DNA of 64,000 bases from Prorocentrum cordatum (taxonomy: Eukaryota; Sar; Dinophyceae; Prorocentrales; Prorocentraceae): NCBI GenBank assembly GCA_963575745.1, contig CAUYUJ010015737.1, forward strand, positions 10,001 through 74,000, given 5' to 3'. Of this stretch, positions 1-11,029 are shown one piece after another. Below the pieces are notes generated by a model. The model worked only from the letters and a program-made list of their open reading frames with translations. It was not told the origin of the DNA and ran no database searches. The translations under genes and the position numbers were made by a program. Positions within the stretch are counted from its first letter, which is position 1. Each line of letters starts with the position of its first letter.

Positions 1-428
1 CCTCCTCCAGGAGAAACGGGCCGGGCGAAACTGAGCGCACGCCCCCACCAAGGAGGCACGCGGCCGAGCGGGGGGCGTGGTCAGCACCGAGGCGGCAGCG
101 CAGTTCTGAGCGACTGGGAAGCGTTCTTCGGCCACACGCAAGGAGCAAGGAGTGACCCTTGGCAAGGTGTGGCCAGCCCCGAGGCGGCAGCGCAGCTCCG
201 AGCGAACAGGGGGGTATCGATCTGAAGCCAGCTTCGGCCACACGGAAGGAGCGACCCTGCAGTCGGACCCAGGACAGAAGAACATCCTCCAAGAGCACGA
301 GACCCTCCGTCGGCCAAGACAAGCAGGACATCTAAGGGTACCCTCCCCAGGATGCACAGTACCATCCAGCAAACACGCACCTCGATCTGATGCCTCGGTC
401 CGACTGTGGGCAAGCTAGGGCTCCCAAC

Positions 429-575
429 TTCGCGCTTCGCGCTGCGCGAAGCGCGAAGCGCGAATAACTTCGCGCTCTCGCGCCGCCCTCCCAAAGGGAG
501 AATAGGAGGACGAGGAGGAGGGGGAGAAGGAACGAGGACCGCGAAGCTCGAAGCGCGAATAACTTCGCGCCCTCG
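429..575. repeat. Short palindromic GCGCGAAGC repeats
   Basis: A run of CTTCGCGC and its complement forms a strong palindrome at about 431-455. The phrase GCGCGAATAACTTCGCGC occurs near 458-475 and again near 556-573. The rest of 1-680 is GC-rich sequence with no recognisable gene; its open frames lack protein-like composition. Confidence 0.5.
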
Positions 576-739
576 AGGGAGCCCTTGGCAAGAGCGTCAC
601 TTGGTGCGCGGCTTGCCGATCGTGGCGCCCAGTGCTAGGCAGTAGCGGCCTGCGTGCTTGGGTGCGGCCCCCGCGGAAAGCCGCGCGGCAGAGGTCACTC
701 CGGCGAAGGGCCACTCTTCTTCGGCGGCGAGCCTGGGCA

Positions 740-2255
740 AGAAAGTGGGAAGGGGCGGGCCTTCTCAGAAGGCTCAGAAGTCCCCCCGGCCCTCTGAGAA
801 GATTTCGGAGCCTTCCCCGAAGGCACAGAAAACCTCTCAGAAGGCGCGAGGGCAGCTGAGAAGCCCCGCCGCCTTCTGAGAGAGGGCCTTCTCCTTCTCG
901 TTTTTCCCCCCTTGCTCGCCGCCGATTGATAGAACCCCGACCCTGCCAAGTCGATGAGCGAATTGCCCGCTTCTGGTTCTTGTGAGGGTTGCCCACCTGT
1001 AGCCAGGCGCACTTCAATGAAAGCGGCCCTGGGCCAGCTCGGCGGGCACGGAAGCCCGAAACAATAATTATCCTGGCAAAGGACCCAACCACATGCAGTT
1101 GCGAGTACCGCAATTGTGGATATCTTCTTCGGTGAAGCTCCCTATGGGGCCACAAACGGCTGCACTGTGTGGGGGGAAAAGCATGTGGGCGGTAGCACTG
1201 GGGCCGTCGGTGGAGCTCCCTATGGGGCCACGAAGCGCTGCACTGTGTGGGGGGGACGCACGCGGGCGGTAGCACTGAGACCTTCGGTGGAGCTCCCGAT
1301 GAGACCGCGAAGCGCTGCACTGTGTGGGGGGGACGCATGCGGACGGTAGCACTGGGACCTTCGGTGGAGCTCCCGATGAGACCGCGAAGCGCTGTACTGG
1401 GTGGGAGGGGGACGCATGCGGGCGGTAGCACTGTGACCTTCGGTGGAGCTCCCTATGGGGCCACGAAGCGCTGTACTGGGTGCGGGTGACGCATGCGGGC
1501 GGTAACACTGGGGCCGTCGGTGGAGCTCCCTATGGGGCCACGAAGCGCTGTACTGGGTGGGGGAGACGCATGCGAGCGGTAGCGCTGGGGCCGTCGGTGG
1601 AGCTCCCTATGGGGCCACGAAGCGCTGTACTGGGTGCGGGGGACGCATGCGGGCGGTAGCACTGGGGCCGTCGGTGGAGCTCCCTATGAGGCCACGAGGC
1701 GCTGTACTGTGTGGGGGGGGGGGGGATGCATGCGGGCGGCAACACTGACGCCGTCGGTGGAGCTCCTTATGGGGCCACGAAATGTGTAAGGGGTGTGCTG
1801 AAACGGGTGATGACGATGATGATGGAGGAAGGAGGAGGAGGAAGGAAGGAAGGAAGGAAGAACGCAGGGCGCTGTCTCTTCAGAACGAAGGCCCAACACC
1901 ACAAGATGGTTGGGAAAAAACTGCGGCAACAACACCCTCTCTCGGGAACCGGAAGCGGGCGATCCGTTCATCGACCTGGCGGGGTCGGGGTTCTATCAAT
2001 CGGCGGCGAGCGAGGGATCGTTTTCACGGAAGCGCGCTTGGCTAACGGTGGGTTCTGTCCATCCCTTGAGAGTGAGATGTTGGCTGGACGTAAGTCGGCG
2101 GCGAGCGAGGGGGAGAAGTGAGAAGGAGATCTTCTCAGAAGGCGGCGGGGCTTTGAGAGGTTTACTGTGCCTTCGGGAAAGGCCTAAAACACTTCTCAGG
2201 AGGTCGGAGGGGGCTTCCGAGCCTTCTTAGAAGCCCCGCCCTTTCTCACGTCCCC
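740..2255. mobile_element. Foldback-like element 1 (large inverted repeat)
   Basis: The left arm (about 740-1000) is the reverse complement of the right arm (about 1935-2255). Both contain TTCTCAGAAGG-type repeats, then GCTCGCCGCCGATTGATAG, then a GACCCTGCCAAGTCGATGAG-like stretch. The right arm has about 70 extra bases (near 2014-2095). Between the arms lies an inverted copy of the minisatellite-bearing composite element. Long arms around a repeat-rich centre recall foldback elements, but no transposase is visible. A further single copy of the arm end lies at about 2255-2340. Confidence 0.6.
1070..1925 (-). repeat. Composite minisatellite element, copy 1 (inverted)
   Basis: Read on the minus strand it starts with the conserved head (GGTTGGGCC-like with CTTCAGAAC-type flank, about 1860-1925), passes a purine/pyrimidine tract, then a minisatellite of roughly 75-78 bp units (about 1120-1790), and ends in the conserved tail with CCATATGCAATTGTG-like sequence near 1080-1115. 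Units contain GGGAGCTCCACCGA and GCATGCGTC. Open frames exist on both strands because the unit is short and GC-rich; these are not taken as genes. Confidence 0.6.
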
Positions 2256-2339
2256 CCCTCGCTCGCCGCCAGAATTCGCTCATCGACTTGGCAGGGTCGG
2301 GGTTCCATCAACCTCCGAATCTCGCGCTGGCCACAAGGT

Positions 2340-2950
2340 GCGGGGGAACCCAGTGTCGAAAGGCTCTCTGCGCGGGGACCATCGAAGGACCTGGAGGAAG
2401 GTGATTCGGGGAGGGAAAACGATCCTACACCAGGAGGGGAGAAGGCACCGGCAGGGAGAGGCACGGACAGGCAGGGAGAGGGGAGAGGGGGGGGGGAGAG
2501 GCAAGCTAGGTGCGCAAGCGTCATATCTGACGTCCTACCCCTCCCTCCCATCCCTTGCAATTGCGAAGATGTTCTCTCTATTCACACAGTCGGATGTCGA
2601 TCTGGGCATGGGCAATGACTCCGAGAGAGTACGCGATGCATGGTATAGCGCTGCATAGCTTGGCATAGAAGAGCACGGCCACAACAGACGTCGTCGCGTC
2701 GAGAACCCGTTAGAGGGGCGGCGAGGGTAAGGACCTGGGAGGTTGGTGCACGTCTTTTCCTCGCGTGTTATCTCCTTTTCCTTCTGCTCCTTCCTCGCAT
2801 TGCTATTTCCGCCTTAGCTCCTCTGCCTCCAGAACGTCGCGCTTGCTTGCACGCGGAAGCTTCTTGCAAACCTATGTATCACAGTGAGGGGGCCGAACGG
2901 TCATTCCTTGTCCCTGGATGCGTTGATGGACTAGGGTTCCACGGTGCGAA
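2340..2950. other. Intergenic, nothing recognised
   Basis: G-rich stretch near 2460-2510 followed by mixed sequence. No coding-like frame, RNA gene or repeat shared with the rest of the window was seen. Confidence 0.4.
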
Positions 2951-4353
2951 TTGTTGCTGAGTTGTTGTCGTGTTGTTGTTGTTGTTGTTGCTGTTGTTGT
3001 TGTTGTTGAACATTATTTATTCTAAAGAATAATTATTGTTGGGCCCCCTGGTGCGCGCCACCCCTGCGCCGCCTAGGCCGCAGCTACATTTTCATCACTT
3101 TCGTGAGGAAGCCTCAGAAAAGAGGGTGTGTACAGGATCCGGTTGTTTTGTTGTAATCCGCTTTCCCTTGCAAAAAACAATAGAAAATGACATTTCTTGT
3201 TCTAATATAATCAAATTTCAAGAATCCCTTGCAAAAAATAAGGTAAAGTGGACATTCGCGCGCGCAAGACGAAATCCTTCCAAAACCTTAGTGTTCGCAG
3301 CGATTTTAACATAAAAACATCAAAAAACCAATGGTTTTTCAACAAAAAATTGTCAAAATCTCATCCCGCGCGCTCTTGCGGATTCGTAGGAAACCCAACA
3401 CTTTTTAAACATTTCTGTCAAACGGGCTTTTGCGAGCAACTTTTTCGAACTTCTGCGACAACGGTTGCGCACCTGCCAGGGCCATCATCCCTGTCAAATT
3501 CCTGCGGGCGGGGGGCGTGAGGATCCGGCATCGCTCACAACCATCGGGACAACCATCGGGACAACCATCGGAACAACCATCGGGACAACCATCGGGACAA
3601 TCATCGGGACAGTCATCGGGACAACGATCGGGACAAGCACAACCATCAGGACAACCATCGGGACAATCATCGGGACAACGATCGGGACAACCACAACCAT
3701 CAGGACAACCATCGGGACAACCATCGAGACAACCATCGGGACAACCATATCCTCTCTCTCTTGTGTATTCCCACATCCCTCAGGAATTTGCCCTAAAGAT
3801 GTGATCAACTATCTTGTGAGTACGTATCATGTGTATCATGTGTATCATGTACCATATGCATCATATGCAACAGATGTTCTGTGGAAGGCTTAACAACTTC
3901 TGTGGGTTAACAAGGCTTAACAACTTCTGTGGGTGTACGAACGTAGGCTTAACAACTTCTGTGGGTGTGTACTCCACGCCAGTGTAGTAGCCACGGTCGT
4001 CCGCAGGCCACGAAGTGAAGTGTCCGAACGTCATAGGGCGGGAAGCTGGGTGTGGGTGGTGGCGAAGAGTCGTGTGGATATTTGGTAGAGCTTGCACTGC
4101 CCCCCCACAAAGTGGGGGTATTGGCTGGCGTCGCATGAAAACCCTGGCACTGGTGAGAACACTGAGCGTTCGGGTAAAGTGATTGTTGTTGTTGTTGTTG
4201 TCGAGGTTGTTGTTGTTTGTTAATTACGAAACAATTATTATTGTTGGACACCTCAAATGCGCTCTGGCGCTCTCGCCGAGGCGCCGGCTACATTTTCATT
4301 GAAAATGAGGCTCACGCTCGAACGGTTCGGGGGACCGCCAAAACCGGTCCCCC

Positions 4354-4386
<33 letters not shown>

Positions 4387-5330
4387 CACTTTACCCGAAC
4401 GCTCAGTGTTCTCACCAGTGCCAGGGTTTTCAGGCGACGCCAGCCAATACCCCCACTTTGTGGGGGGGCAGTGCAAGCTCTACCAAATATCCACACGACT
4501 CTTCGCCACCACCCACACCCAGCTTCCCGCCCTATGACGTTCGGACACTTCACTTCGTGGCCTGCGGACGACCGTGGCTACTACACTGGCGTGGAGTACA
4601 CACCCACAGAAGTTGTTAAGCCTACGTTCGTACACCCACAGAAGTTGTTAAGCCTTGTTAACCCACAGAAGTTGTTAAGCCTTCCACAGAACATCTGTTG
4701 CATATGATGCATATGGTTTTATGATGCGCGGTGCTAAAATTCTTAAGAAGCCCAATGGTTTTCGGAGATTTCGGCGTGCGCGCGCGAAGAAAAACGAATG
4801 TGTCCCGCATGGTATTATTTGACAGGGATGATGGCCCTGGCAGGTGCGCAACCGTTTGTCGCAGAAGTTCGAAAAAGTTGCTCGCAAAAGCCCGTTTGAC
4901 AGAAATGTTTAAAAAGTGTTGGGTTTCCTACGAATCCGCAAGAGCGCGCGGGATGAGATTTTGACATTTTTTTGTTGAAAAACCATTGGTTTTTTGATGT
5001 TTTTATGTTAAAATCGCTCCGAACACTAAGCTTTTGGAAGGATTTCGTCTTGCGCGCGCGAATGTCCACTTTACCTTATTTTTTGCAAGGGATTCTTGAA
5101 ATTTGATTATATTAGAACAAGAAATGTCATTTTATAGTGTTTTTTGCAAGGGAAAGCGGGGGGACAACAAAACAACCGGATCTTGATCACATCGAATTAC
5201 CTGAGGCTTCCTCACGAAAATGATGAAAATGTAGCTGCGGCCTAGGCGGCGCAGGGGGGCCGTGCACCAGGGGCCCCAACAATAATTATTCTTTAGAATT
5301 AATAATGTTCAACAACAACAACAACAATTA
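2950..5330. mobile_element. Foldback-like element 2 (2.3-kb imperfect palindrome)
   Basis: Outer arms (about 3010-3490 and 4800-5310) and inner arms (about 3855-4200 and 4360-4715) are reverse complements. Both outer ends are a TTG/CAA microsatellite next to AATAATTATTGTTG. The outer arm carries CTACATTTTCATCA and the tract ending AATGTCCACTTTACC; the inner arm carries repeated CTTAACAACTTCTGTGGG and a CCCCCACAAAGTGGGGG hairpin. The spacer (about 4200-4360) repeats the AATTATTATTGTTGG boundary. A 12-bp array is present only in the left arm. No protein-coding capacity is visible. Confidence 0.7.
3537..3750. repeat. 12-bp tandem array (ACAACCATCGGG)
   Basis: About 17 units of ACAACCATCGGG with point variants, plus two CACAACCATCAGG interruptions near 3640 and 3690. 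Because 12 is divisible by 3 the array is open in several frames on both strands (SGQP, IGTT and CPDG repeats). It is unique to the left arm of the palindrome, so it expanded or arrived after the inversion formed. Confidence 0.85.
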
Positions 5331-6065
5331 CTAGCACGTGGGGACACTCCGTTCTCACCAGTGCCAGGGTTTTCATAGGAGGCGGGCAATACCCCCACTT
5401 TGTGGGGGGGCCGGTTCAAGCTCTACCAAATTTCCAAACGACTCTTCGCCACCACCCACACCCAGCTTCCCGCCCTATGACGTTCGGACACTTCACTTCG
5501 TGGCATGCGGACGACCGTGGCTACTATTCAGGGCCCCGCGGCCGACGACGACGGCGTGCGCGCGCGAAGAAAAAACGAATGTGTCCCGCATGGTATTATT
5601 TGACAGGGATGATGGCCCTGGCAGGTGCGCAACCGTTGTTGCAGAAGTTCGAAAAAGTTGCTCGCAAAAGCCCGTTTGACAGAAATGTTTAAAAAGTGTT
5701 GGGTTTCCTACGAATCCGCAAGAGCGCGCGGGATGAAATTTTGACAAAAAAATTGAAAAACCATTGTTTTTTATGTTTTTATTAAAAAATCGCTACGAAA
5801 ACTAAGGTTTTGGAAGGATTTCGTTTTGCGCGCGCGAATGTCCACTTTACCTTATTTTTTGCAAGGGATTCTTGAAGTTTGATTATGTTAGAACAAGAAA
5901 TGTCCACTTTACCTTATTTTTTGAAAGGGAAAGCGGGGGACAACAAAACAACCGGATCTGGATCACATCGTTTTGCCTGAGGTTTCCTCACGAAAATGAT
6001 GAAAACGCGGCTGCGGCCTAGGCGCGGCGGGGGGGGCGTGCACCAGGGGGCCCAACAATAATTAT
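5330..6065 (+). repeat. Partial copy of foldback 2 modules
   Basis: Contains the inner-arm segment (about 5345-5525, with the GCCAGGGTTTT and CCCCCACTTTGTGGGGG features) joined to an outer-arm copy (about 5545-6060) in the same orientation as the right arm at 4740-5300, ending again in CCCAACAATAATTATTC. It has small deletions relative to that arm, for example near 5740-5790. Confidence 0.65.
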
Positions 6066-6068
6066 TCT

Positions 6069-6161
6069 TTAGAAGTAATAATATTCAACAACAACAACAA
6101 CAACAACAACACCAACAACAACAACAACATCATCAACAACAACAACAACATTAACAACACC

Positions 6162-6193
<32 letters not shown>

Positions 6194-6260
6194 CAAGAGC
6201 AACAGCAACAACAACAGCAACAACACCAACAACAACTACAACAACAACAACAATCATTTT
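6069..6260 (+). repeat. CAA/CAC trinucleotide microsatellite
   Basis: About 190 bp of CAACAA with CAC, CAT and GAG variants, immediately after an AATAATTATTC boundary. The reverse complement encodes a valine-rich open frame with no biological likelihood. Confidence 0.9.
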
Positions 6261-6500
6261 ACCCGAACGCTCAGTGTTCTCCCCAGTGCCAGGGTTTTCT
6301 TGCGACACCAGCCAATACCCCCACTTCGTGGGGGGGCCGTTCAAGCTCTACCAAATATCCAAACGACTCTTCGAGACCACCCACACCCAGCTTCCCGCCC
6401 TATGACGTTGGGACACTTCACTTCGTGGCGTGCGGACGACCCTGGCTACTACACTGGCGTGGGGTACACACCCACAGAGGTTGATCACATCTGTTACATA
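6260..6500 (+). repeat. Inner-arm module of foldback 2, third copy
   Basis: Repeats TTTACCCGAACGCTCAGTG, then the CCCCCACTTCGTGGGGG hairpin, then the CACTGGCGTGG stretch seen at 4385-4620, with point differences. The following 6500-6820 shows no recognisable feature. Confidence 0.6.
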
Positions 6501-7046
6501 TGATGTGGTACACGGTACACGTGAGATGGTACGCAGTGCCAAGATAGTTGGTCACATTTTTGGGGCAAATTCGTGGGGATGCGATTACAGAAGTACATGT
6601 GTTACACTGATGTTATACAGTCCCAAGGATGACGCATGCATTGCTCATAGACTCATGGCGCTATGATCCTAACTCTCAGTGCCCAACGCGCGCGTGCACA
6701 GCCAGACGGAGGGAGAGAAACACATGTATACAAGGTTCGTGACATACGCACGGTCCACCATGTTGTAAACGATCGCATGCACGGTAAGTTCTGAAATTAT
6801 ACGTATGTACAAGCAGACATGCGAGGGAGAAAGGGAGATGGCCATCGACAGTTCCAATACGGCTCCAAGGCGGAAGAGGGGGAGGAGGAGCAGGACAAGG
6901 AGGAAAGGAGAGAAGCGAGAAAGGAAGAACGCAGACGGCGCGGCTCTGGACACAAAGGGGTGCCATACTTTCTCCTGCTTTCGCAAACAGGTCCAGTCAC
7001 ACGTAGGGGTATACTCAACCGAATGGTCTTCGCATCCAGAAGCATA

Positions 7047-7669
7047 CTAAAGGCGCGACGCATCGTCGTCTGCGATGGCGCGGAGCGGGCGCGTGGGTGC
7101 CCGGCTGCCTGGCTGATACACGTGCGGGCCTGGCTGATACCCGTGCGGTCCCAGATGCCCAATGAGATTGCCGATACGCCTGCTGGCGGGAAGGCCGGTG
7201 CTTGCATACGGCAGTGCTACCGCGAGCACGTTGTGGACCTGCGGTGGCAAGGCCTGGTAATCGAGCATGTTCGGAAGCTCGTCGCTCTGACCATACGACC
7301 GCCATACGGGCAACCACCACCACTGGTCTTGACGCGGATACGTGATCTCTGTGCCGACCTCAGGGGATACGTTCCAAAGGGCCATTTTCTGCGGGTCCGT
7401 GCCCATGAAGGCCGCGTGGTACGCAATGAATACGTCCAAGGTGGCCAGGGCCCTGTAGGAGAGGCCGGATACGATCTCCGCATGAATGGGAATAGCGAGC
7501 TGACCGAGCAAATACCGCATACTGCGATACACCCACTGGCCCGGGTGGACGAAGAGGTTGGCTTTCCAGGCGACGATACCTGCTGCGGTGCACAGCGTGT
7601 CGAATACGTGCACAAGGTAGCCAATGGGCTTCCATATGTTTTCATATGTTTTCTGAACATCGCATCTTG
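7047..7669 (-). CDS. Unrecognised protein-coding segment (about 207 aa, partial)
   Basis: An open frame on the minus strand ending at a stop at 7047. From about 7669 down to 7170 it has protein-like composition: tryptophan-rich clusters (QWWWLPVW, WKANLFVHPGQW), a hydrophobic N-terminal half (YLVHVFDTLCTAAGIVAW, then IPIHAEIVSGLSYRALATL) and GC-ending codons. The C-terminus has two GYQPG/VYQPG-type repeats. Upstream of about 7680 the frame runs into a foldback arm, so the 5' end is probably lost and no reliable start can be chosen. I do not recognise the family. An exon of a host gene, a transposon protein or an endogenised viral structural protein are all possible. The opposite strand is also open (6819-7670) but is less protein-like. 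Confidence 0.4.
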
Positions 7670-7689
7670 AAATTATTGAAAACCCATTG

Positions 7690-8265
7690 TGTTTGGCAGG
7701 ATTTCGACATGCGCGCGCGGCGGCCGCGCGCATGTGCACTTCGTCTCATTTTTTGCAAGGGATGGTGGCCCTCGCAGGCGCGCAACCGTTGTTGGAGAAG
7801 TTCAAAGCACCTGAAGAAGTAGCACGCAAAGACCCTTTTGACAGAAATGTTTAAAAAGTGGTGTGTTTCCTATGAATCCGCAAGAGCGCGCGGAAGGACA
7901 TTTTGACAATTTTTTCTTAAAAAACCATTGGGTTTTTGATGTTTTTATGTTAAAATCGTTACGAAACCTAAGGTTTTGGAAGGATTTCGTCTTGCGAGCG
8001 CGAATGTCCACTTTACCTTATTTTTTGCAAGGGATTCTTGAAATTTGATCAACTAAGAACAAGAATTTTCATTTTCTATTGTTTTTTGCAAGGGAAAACG
8101 AGCGTCAACAAAAAACCGGATCCGGGGGTAATCCACTTTTCTGAAGCTTTCGCAGAAAAATGATGAAAATGTAGCTGCGGCCTAGGTTTTGGGCGGGGGG
8201 CGTGCACCAGGGGGTCCAACAATAATAATTCTGTAGAAGTAATAGTGTTCAACAACAACAACAAC
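7690..8265 (+). repeat. Outer-arm copy of foldback 2
   Basis: Matches 4740-5300 in the same orientation, including GACAGAAATGTTTAAAAAGTG, AATGTCCACTTTACC and the terminal CCAACAATAATAATTC followed by CAA repeats. More diverged than the copy at 5.5 kb. Confidence 0.65.
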
Positions 8266-9105
8266 AACGCTCCCGCTCGAGACTTCCCCCGTTTTTACTC
8301 AAGGCCGGTGATCTTGCTCGCCGCCGAAAGCCACCGTCCCAACACAACCAGCGCTCCCGCTCGAGACTTCCCCCCGTTTTACCTTGGACTGGCGCGCTAG
8401 TCTTTCTCTCATCGGCGCCGCCCCCAGCAAAAAACAACGCTCCCGCTCGAGGCTTCCTCCCTTTATTACTCACGCCGCCGAAAACCGCCGCCCCGACAAA
8501 ACTAGCGTTCCCGCCCGAGACTTCCTTTCGTTTTACGCTGGACTGGCGCCGCTCCCAGCAAGAACAACGCTGCCGCTCAAGGCTTCCTCCCTTTTTCCTG
8601 GAGACGGTGCTGTTCCTCGCCGCCGACAACCCCCGCCCCGACAAAACCACGGCTCCCGCTCGATGCTTCCCCCCTTCTTACTAAAGGCGGTGTTCCTCCT
8701 CGCCGCCGAAAACCGCCGCCTGGACAAAACCAGCGTTCCCGCCCGAGGCTTCCTTCCGTTTTACGCTGGACTGGCGCCCTATTCTCTTTTGAATTGGCGC
8801 CGCTCCCAGCAAAAACAACGGTGCCGCTCGAGAGTTCCTTTCTTTTTCCTCGGGACGGTGCTGTTCCTCGCCGCCGACAACCCCCGTCCCGACAAAACCA
8901 CGGTTCCCGCTCGATGCTTCTCATTTGCTTACTCGAGGCGGTGTTCCTCCTCGCCGCCGACAGCCGCCGTCCCAACAAAACCAGCGCTACCGCTCGAGAC
9001 GTCGTTTTGTGTTACGCTGGACTAACGCTCTACTGTTTTCAGCATTGGCGCCGCTCCCAACAACAACAGCAACAACAACAACAGCAGCCCTGCTCGAGGC
9101 TTCCT
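8266..9105 (+). repeat. Diverged tandem array (CGCTCCCGCTCGAGAC units)
   Basis: Irregular units of about 65-90 bp, each with CGCTCCCGCTCGAG, CTTCC, a T-rich stretch, then CTCGCCGCCGAAA and CCCCGACAAAACCA. Related shorter units (CTCGAGACTTCCTCGC) recur at 12.97-13.15, 16.38-16.58 and 23.78-23.95 kb. It ends in a CAACAACAGC microsatellite at about 9060-9090. Confidence 0.7.
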
Positions 9106-9114
9106 TTTTTTCTG

Positions 9115-10690
9115 TTAGGGGCCAGGTCCTTGCCTCACCGCCGATTCCTTTTTTCCCAGCCATCCTGCGGTGTTGGGTCCTCGTTTTGAAGAGACGGTGC
9201 CCCGCGTTCCTCTCCTCTCCTCTCCTCTCCTCTCCTCCTCTTCCCCCTCCTCCCTCGTGCCCGCGCCAGCATGCGTCAGCCACACCCATTTCGGCACACC
9301 CCTCACACGCTTCGTGGCTCCATAGGGAGCTCCACCGAAGGCCCCAGTGCCCGCGCCCGCATGCGTCACCCACACCCATTTCGGCACACCCCTCACACGT
9401 TTCGTGGCTCCATAGGGAGCTCCACCGAAGGCCCCAGTGCCCGCGCCCGCATGCGTCACCCACACCCATTTCGGCACACCCCTCACACGTTTCGTGGCTC
9501 CATAGGGAGCTCCACCGAAGGCCCCAGTGCCCGCGCCCGCATGCGTCACCCACACCCATTTCGGCACACCCCTCACACGTTTCGTGGCTCCATAGGGAGC
9601 TCCACCGAAGGCCCCAGTGCCCGCGCCCGCATGCGTCACCCACACCCATTTCGGCACACCCCTCACACGTTTCGTGGCTCCATAGGGAGCTCCACCGAAG
9701 GCCCCAGTGCCCGCGCCCGCATGCGTCACCCACACCCATTTCGGCACACCCCTCACACGTTTCGTGGCTCCATAGGGAGCTCCACCGAAGGCCCCAGTGC
9801 CCGCGCCCGCATGCGTCACCCACACCCATTTCGGCACACCCCTCACACGTTTCGTGGCTCCATAGGGAGCTCCACCGAAGGCCCCAGTGCCCGCGCCCGC
9901 ATGCGTCATTTCGGCACACCAACACCGAAGGCCCCATGCGTCACCCATTTCGGCACACCCCTCACACGTTTCGTGGCTCCATAGGGAGCTCCACCGAAGG
10001 CCCCAATCCCCGCGCCCGCATGCGTCAGCCACACCCATTTCGGTACACCCCTCACACGTTTCGTGGCTCCATAGGGAGCTCCACCGAAGGCCCCAGTGCC
10101 CGCGCCCGCATGCGTCCCCCACACCCATTTCGGCACACCCCTCACACGTTTCGTGGCTCCATAGGGAGCTCCACCGAAGGCCCCAGTGCCCGCGCCCGCA
10201 TGCGTCACCCACACCCATTTCGGCACACCCCTCACACGTTTCGTGGCTCCATAGGGAGCTCCACCGAAGGCCCCAGTGCCCGCGCCCGCATGCGTCCCCA
10301 CAGTCAGACGGCACACCATCGCGCCCGTGCACGAATTCAGTGCCCACCGTCCCAGCCAGTGCCCGCGCCCGCATGCGTCAGCCACACCCATTTCGGCACG
10401 CCCCTCACGCGTTCCGTGGCCCCACAGGGAGCTCCGCCGAAGGTCCCAGTGGGTGTGCCCGCATGCGTCCCGCACACCCATGTTGGCACACCCCTCACAC
10501 GCTTCGTGGCCCCAGAAGGGAGCCCCACCGAAAGCCCCAGTGGGCGTGCCCGCATACGTCCCGCACACCCATTTCGGCACACCCCTCGTGCGTTTCGTAG
10601 CCCCGTAGGGGGCTCCACCGAGAAGATATTCACAATTGCAGTATTCACAATTGCATATGGTTGGGTCCTTCGCCAGGATAACTCTATTCA
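9115..10690 (+). repeat. Composite minisatellite element, copy 2
   Basis: Head module 9115-9210 (with GTGTTGGGTCCTCGTTTTGA), a TCTCC tract, then a 90-bp minisatellite. Units starting at 9271, 9361, 9451, 9541, 9631, 9721 and 9811 are virtually identical; after a rearranged unit at 9901-9960 four more follow, then diverged units to 10615. The tail 10620-10690 has a doubled TTCACAATTGCA and then CATATGGTTGGGTCC and TTCGCCAGGATAA. Because 90 is a multiple of 3, very long frames (237-658 codons) open on both strands; these are array artefacts. Confidence 0.8.
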
Positions 10691-11020
10691 GGGCCAGGTC
10701 CTTGCCTCACCGCCGACGGCCCCCATCCCCGCCAAGGCAATCCTGTCGTTCGATACTTATGGTTTACCCTTCGGTGGGGTTCCACTGGCGGTCTCGCATC
10801 GCCGCAGCAAGGCGCGGGCATGTGTTCTGGAGGCGGGATCTGTTGAAATTCCTCGGAGGAGGTGTTTGCAAGACCTCATTGGGCGGCAGATCTGGGAATG
10901 AGAATGACGGACCCCGCTATAGAACAAGACTCCCCCATCACGTGGATGGATATCATGATGGTCGCATGATTCGTGTGAAAACGTCGCGCACGAGGGTAAA
11001 CTGATTGTTGCTGTTGGCGT
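10690..11020. other. Spacer between composite elements
   Basis: Begins with a second copy of GGGCCAGGTCCTTGCCTCAC, the sequence that precedes the head module at 9118. The rest is non-repetitive with no coding-like frame. Confidence 0.4.
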
Positions 11021-11029
11021 TGTTGTTCC

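Noticed and set aside
4570-4580. GTGGCTAC motifs in the foldback arms (also near 5517 and 6442)
   Set aside because: They contain the complement of GTAGCC but lack the rest of the spliced leader.
6819-7670. 283-codon plus-strand frame opposite the unknown CDS
   Set aside because: Less protein-like than the minus strand, with a purine-rich basic start; probably the shadow of the minus-strand segment, though this cannot be proven by eye.
8925-10901. 658-codon frame on the plus strand and long frames opposite it
   Set aside because: It is the translation of a 90-bp tandem array; the period is divisible by three and the unit has few stops in any frame.
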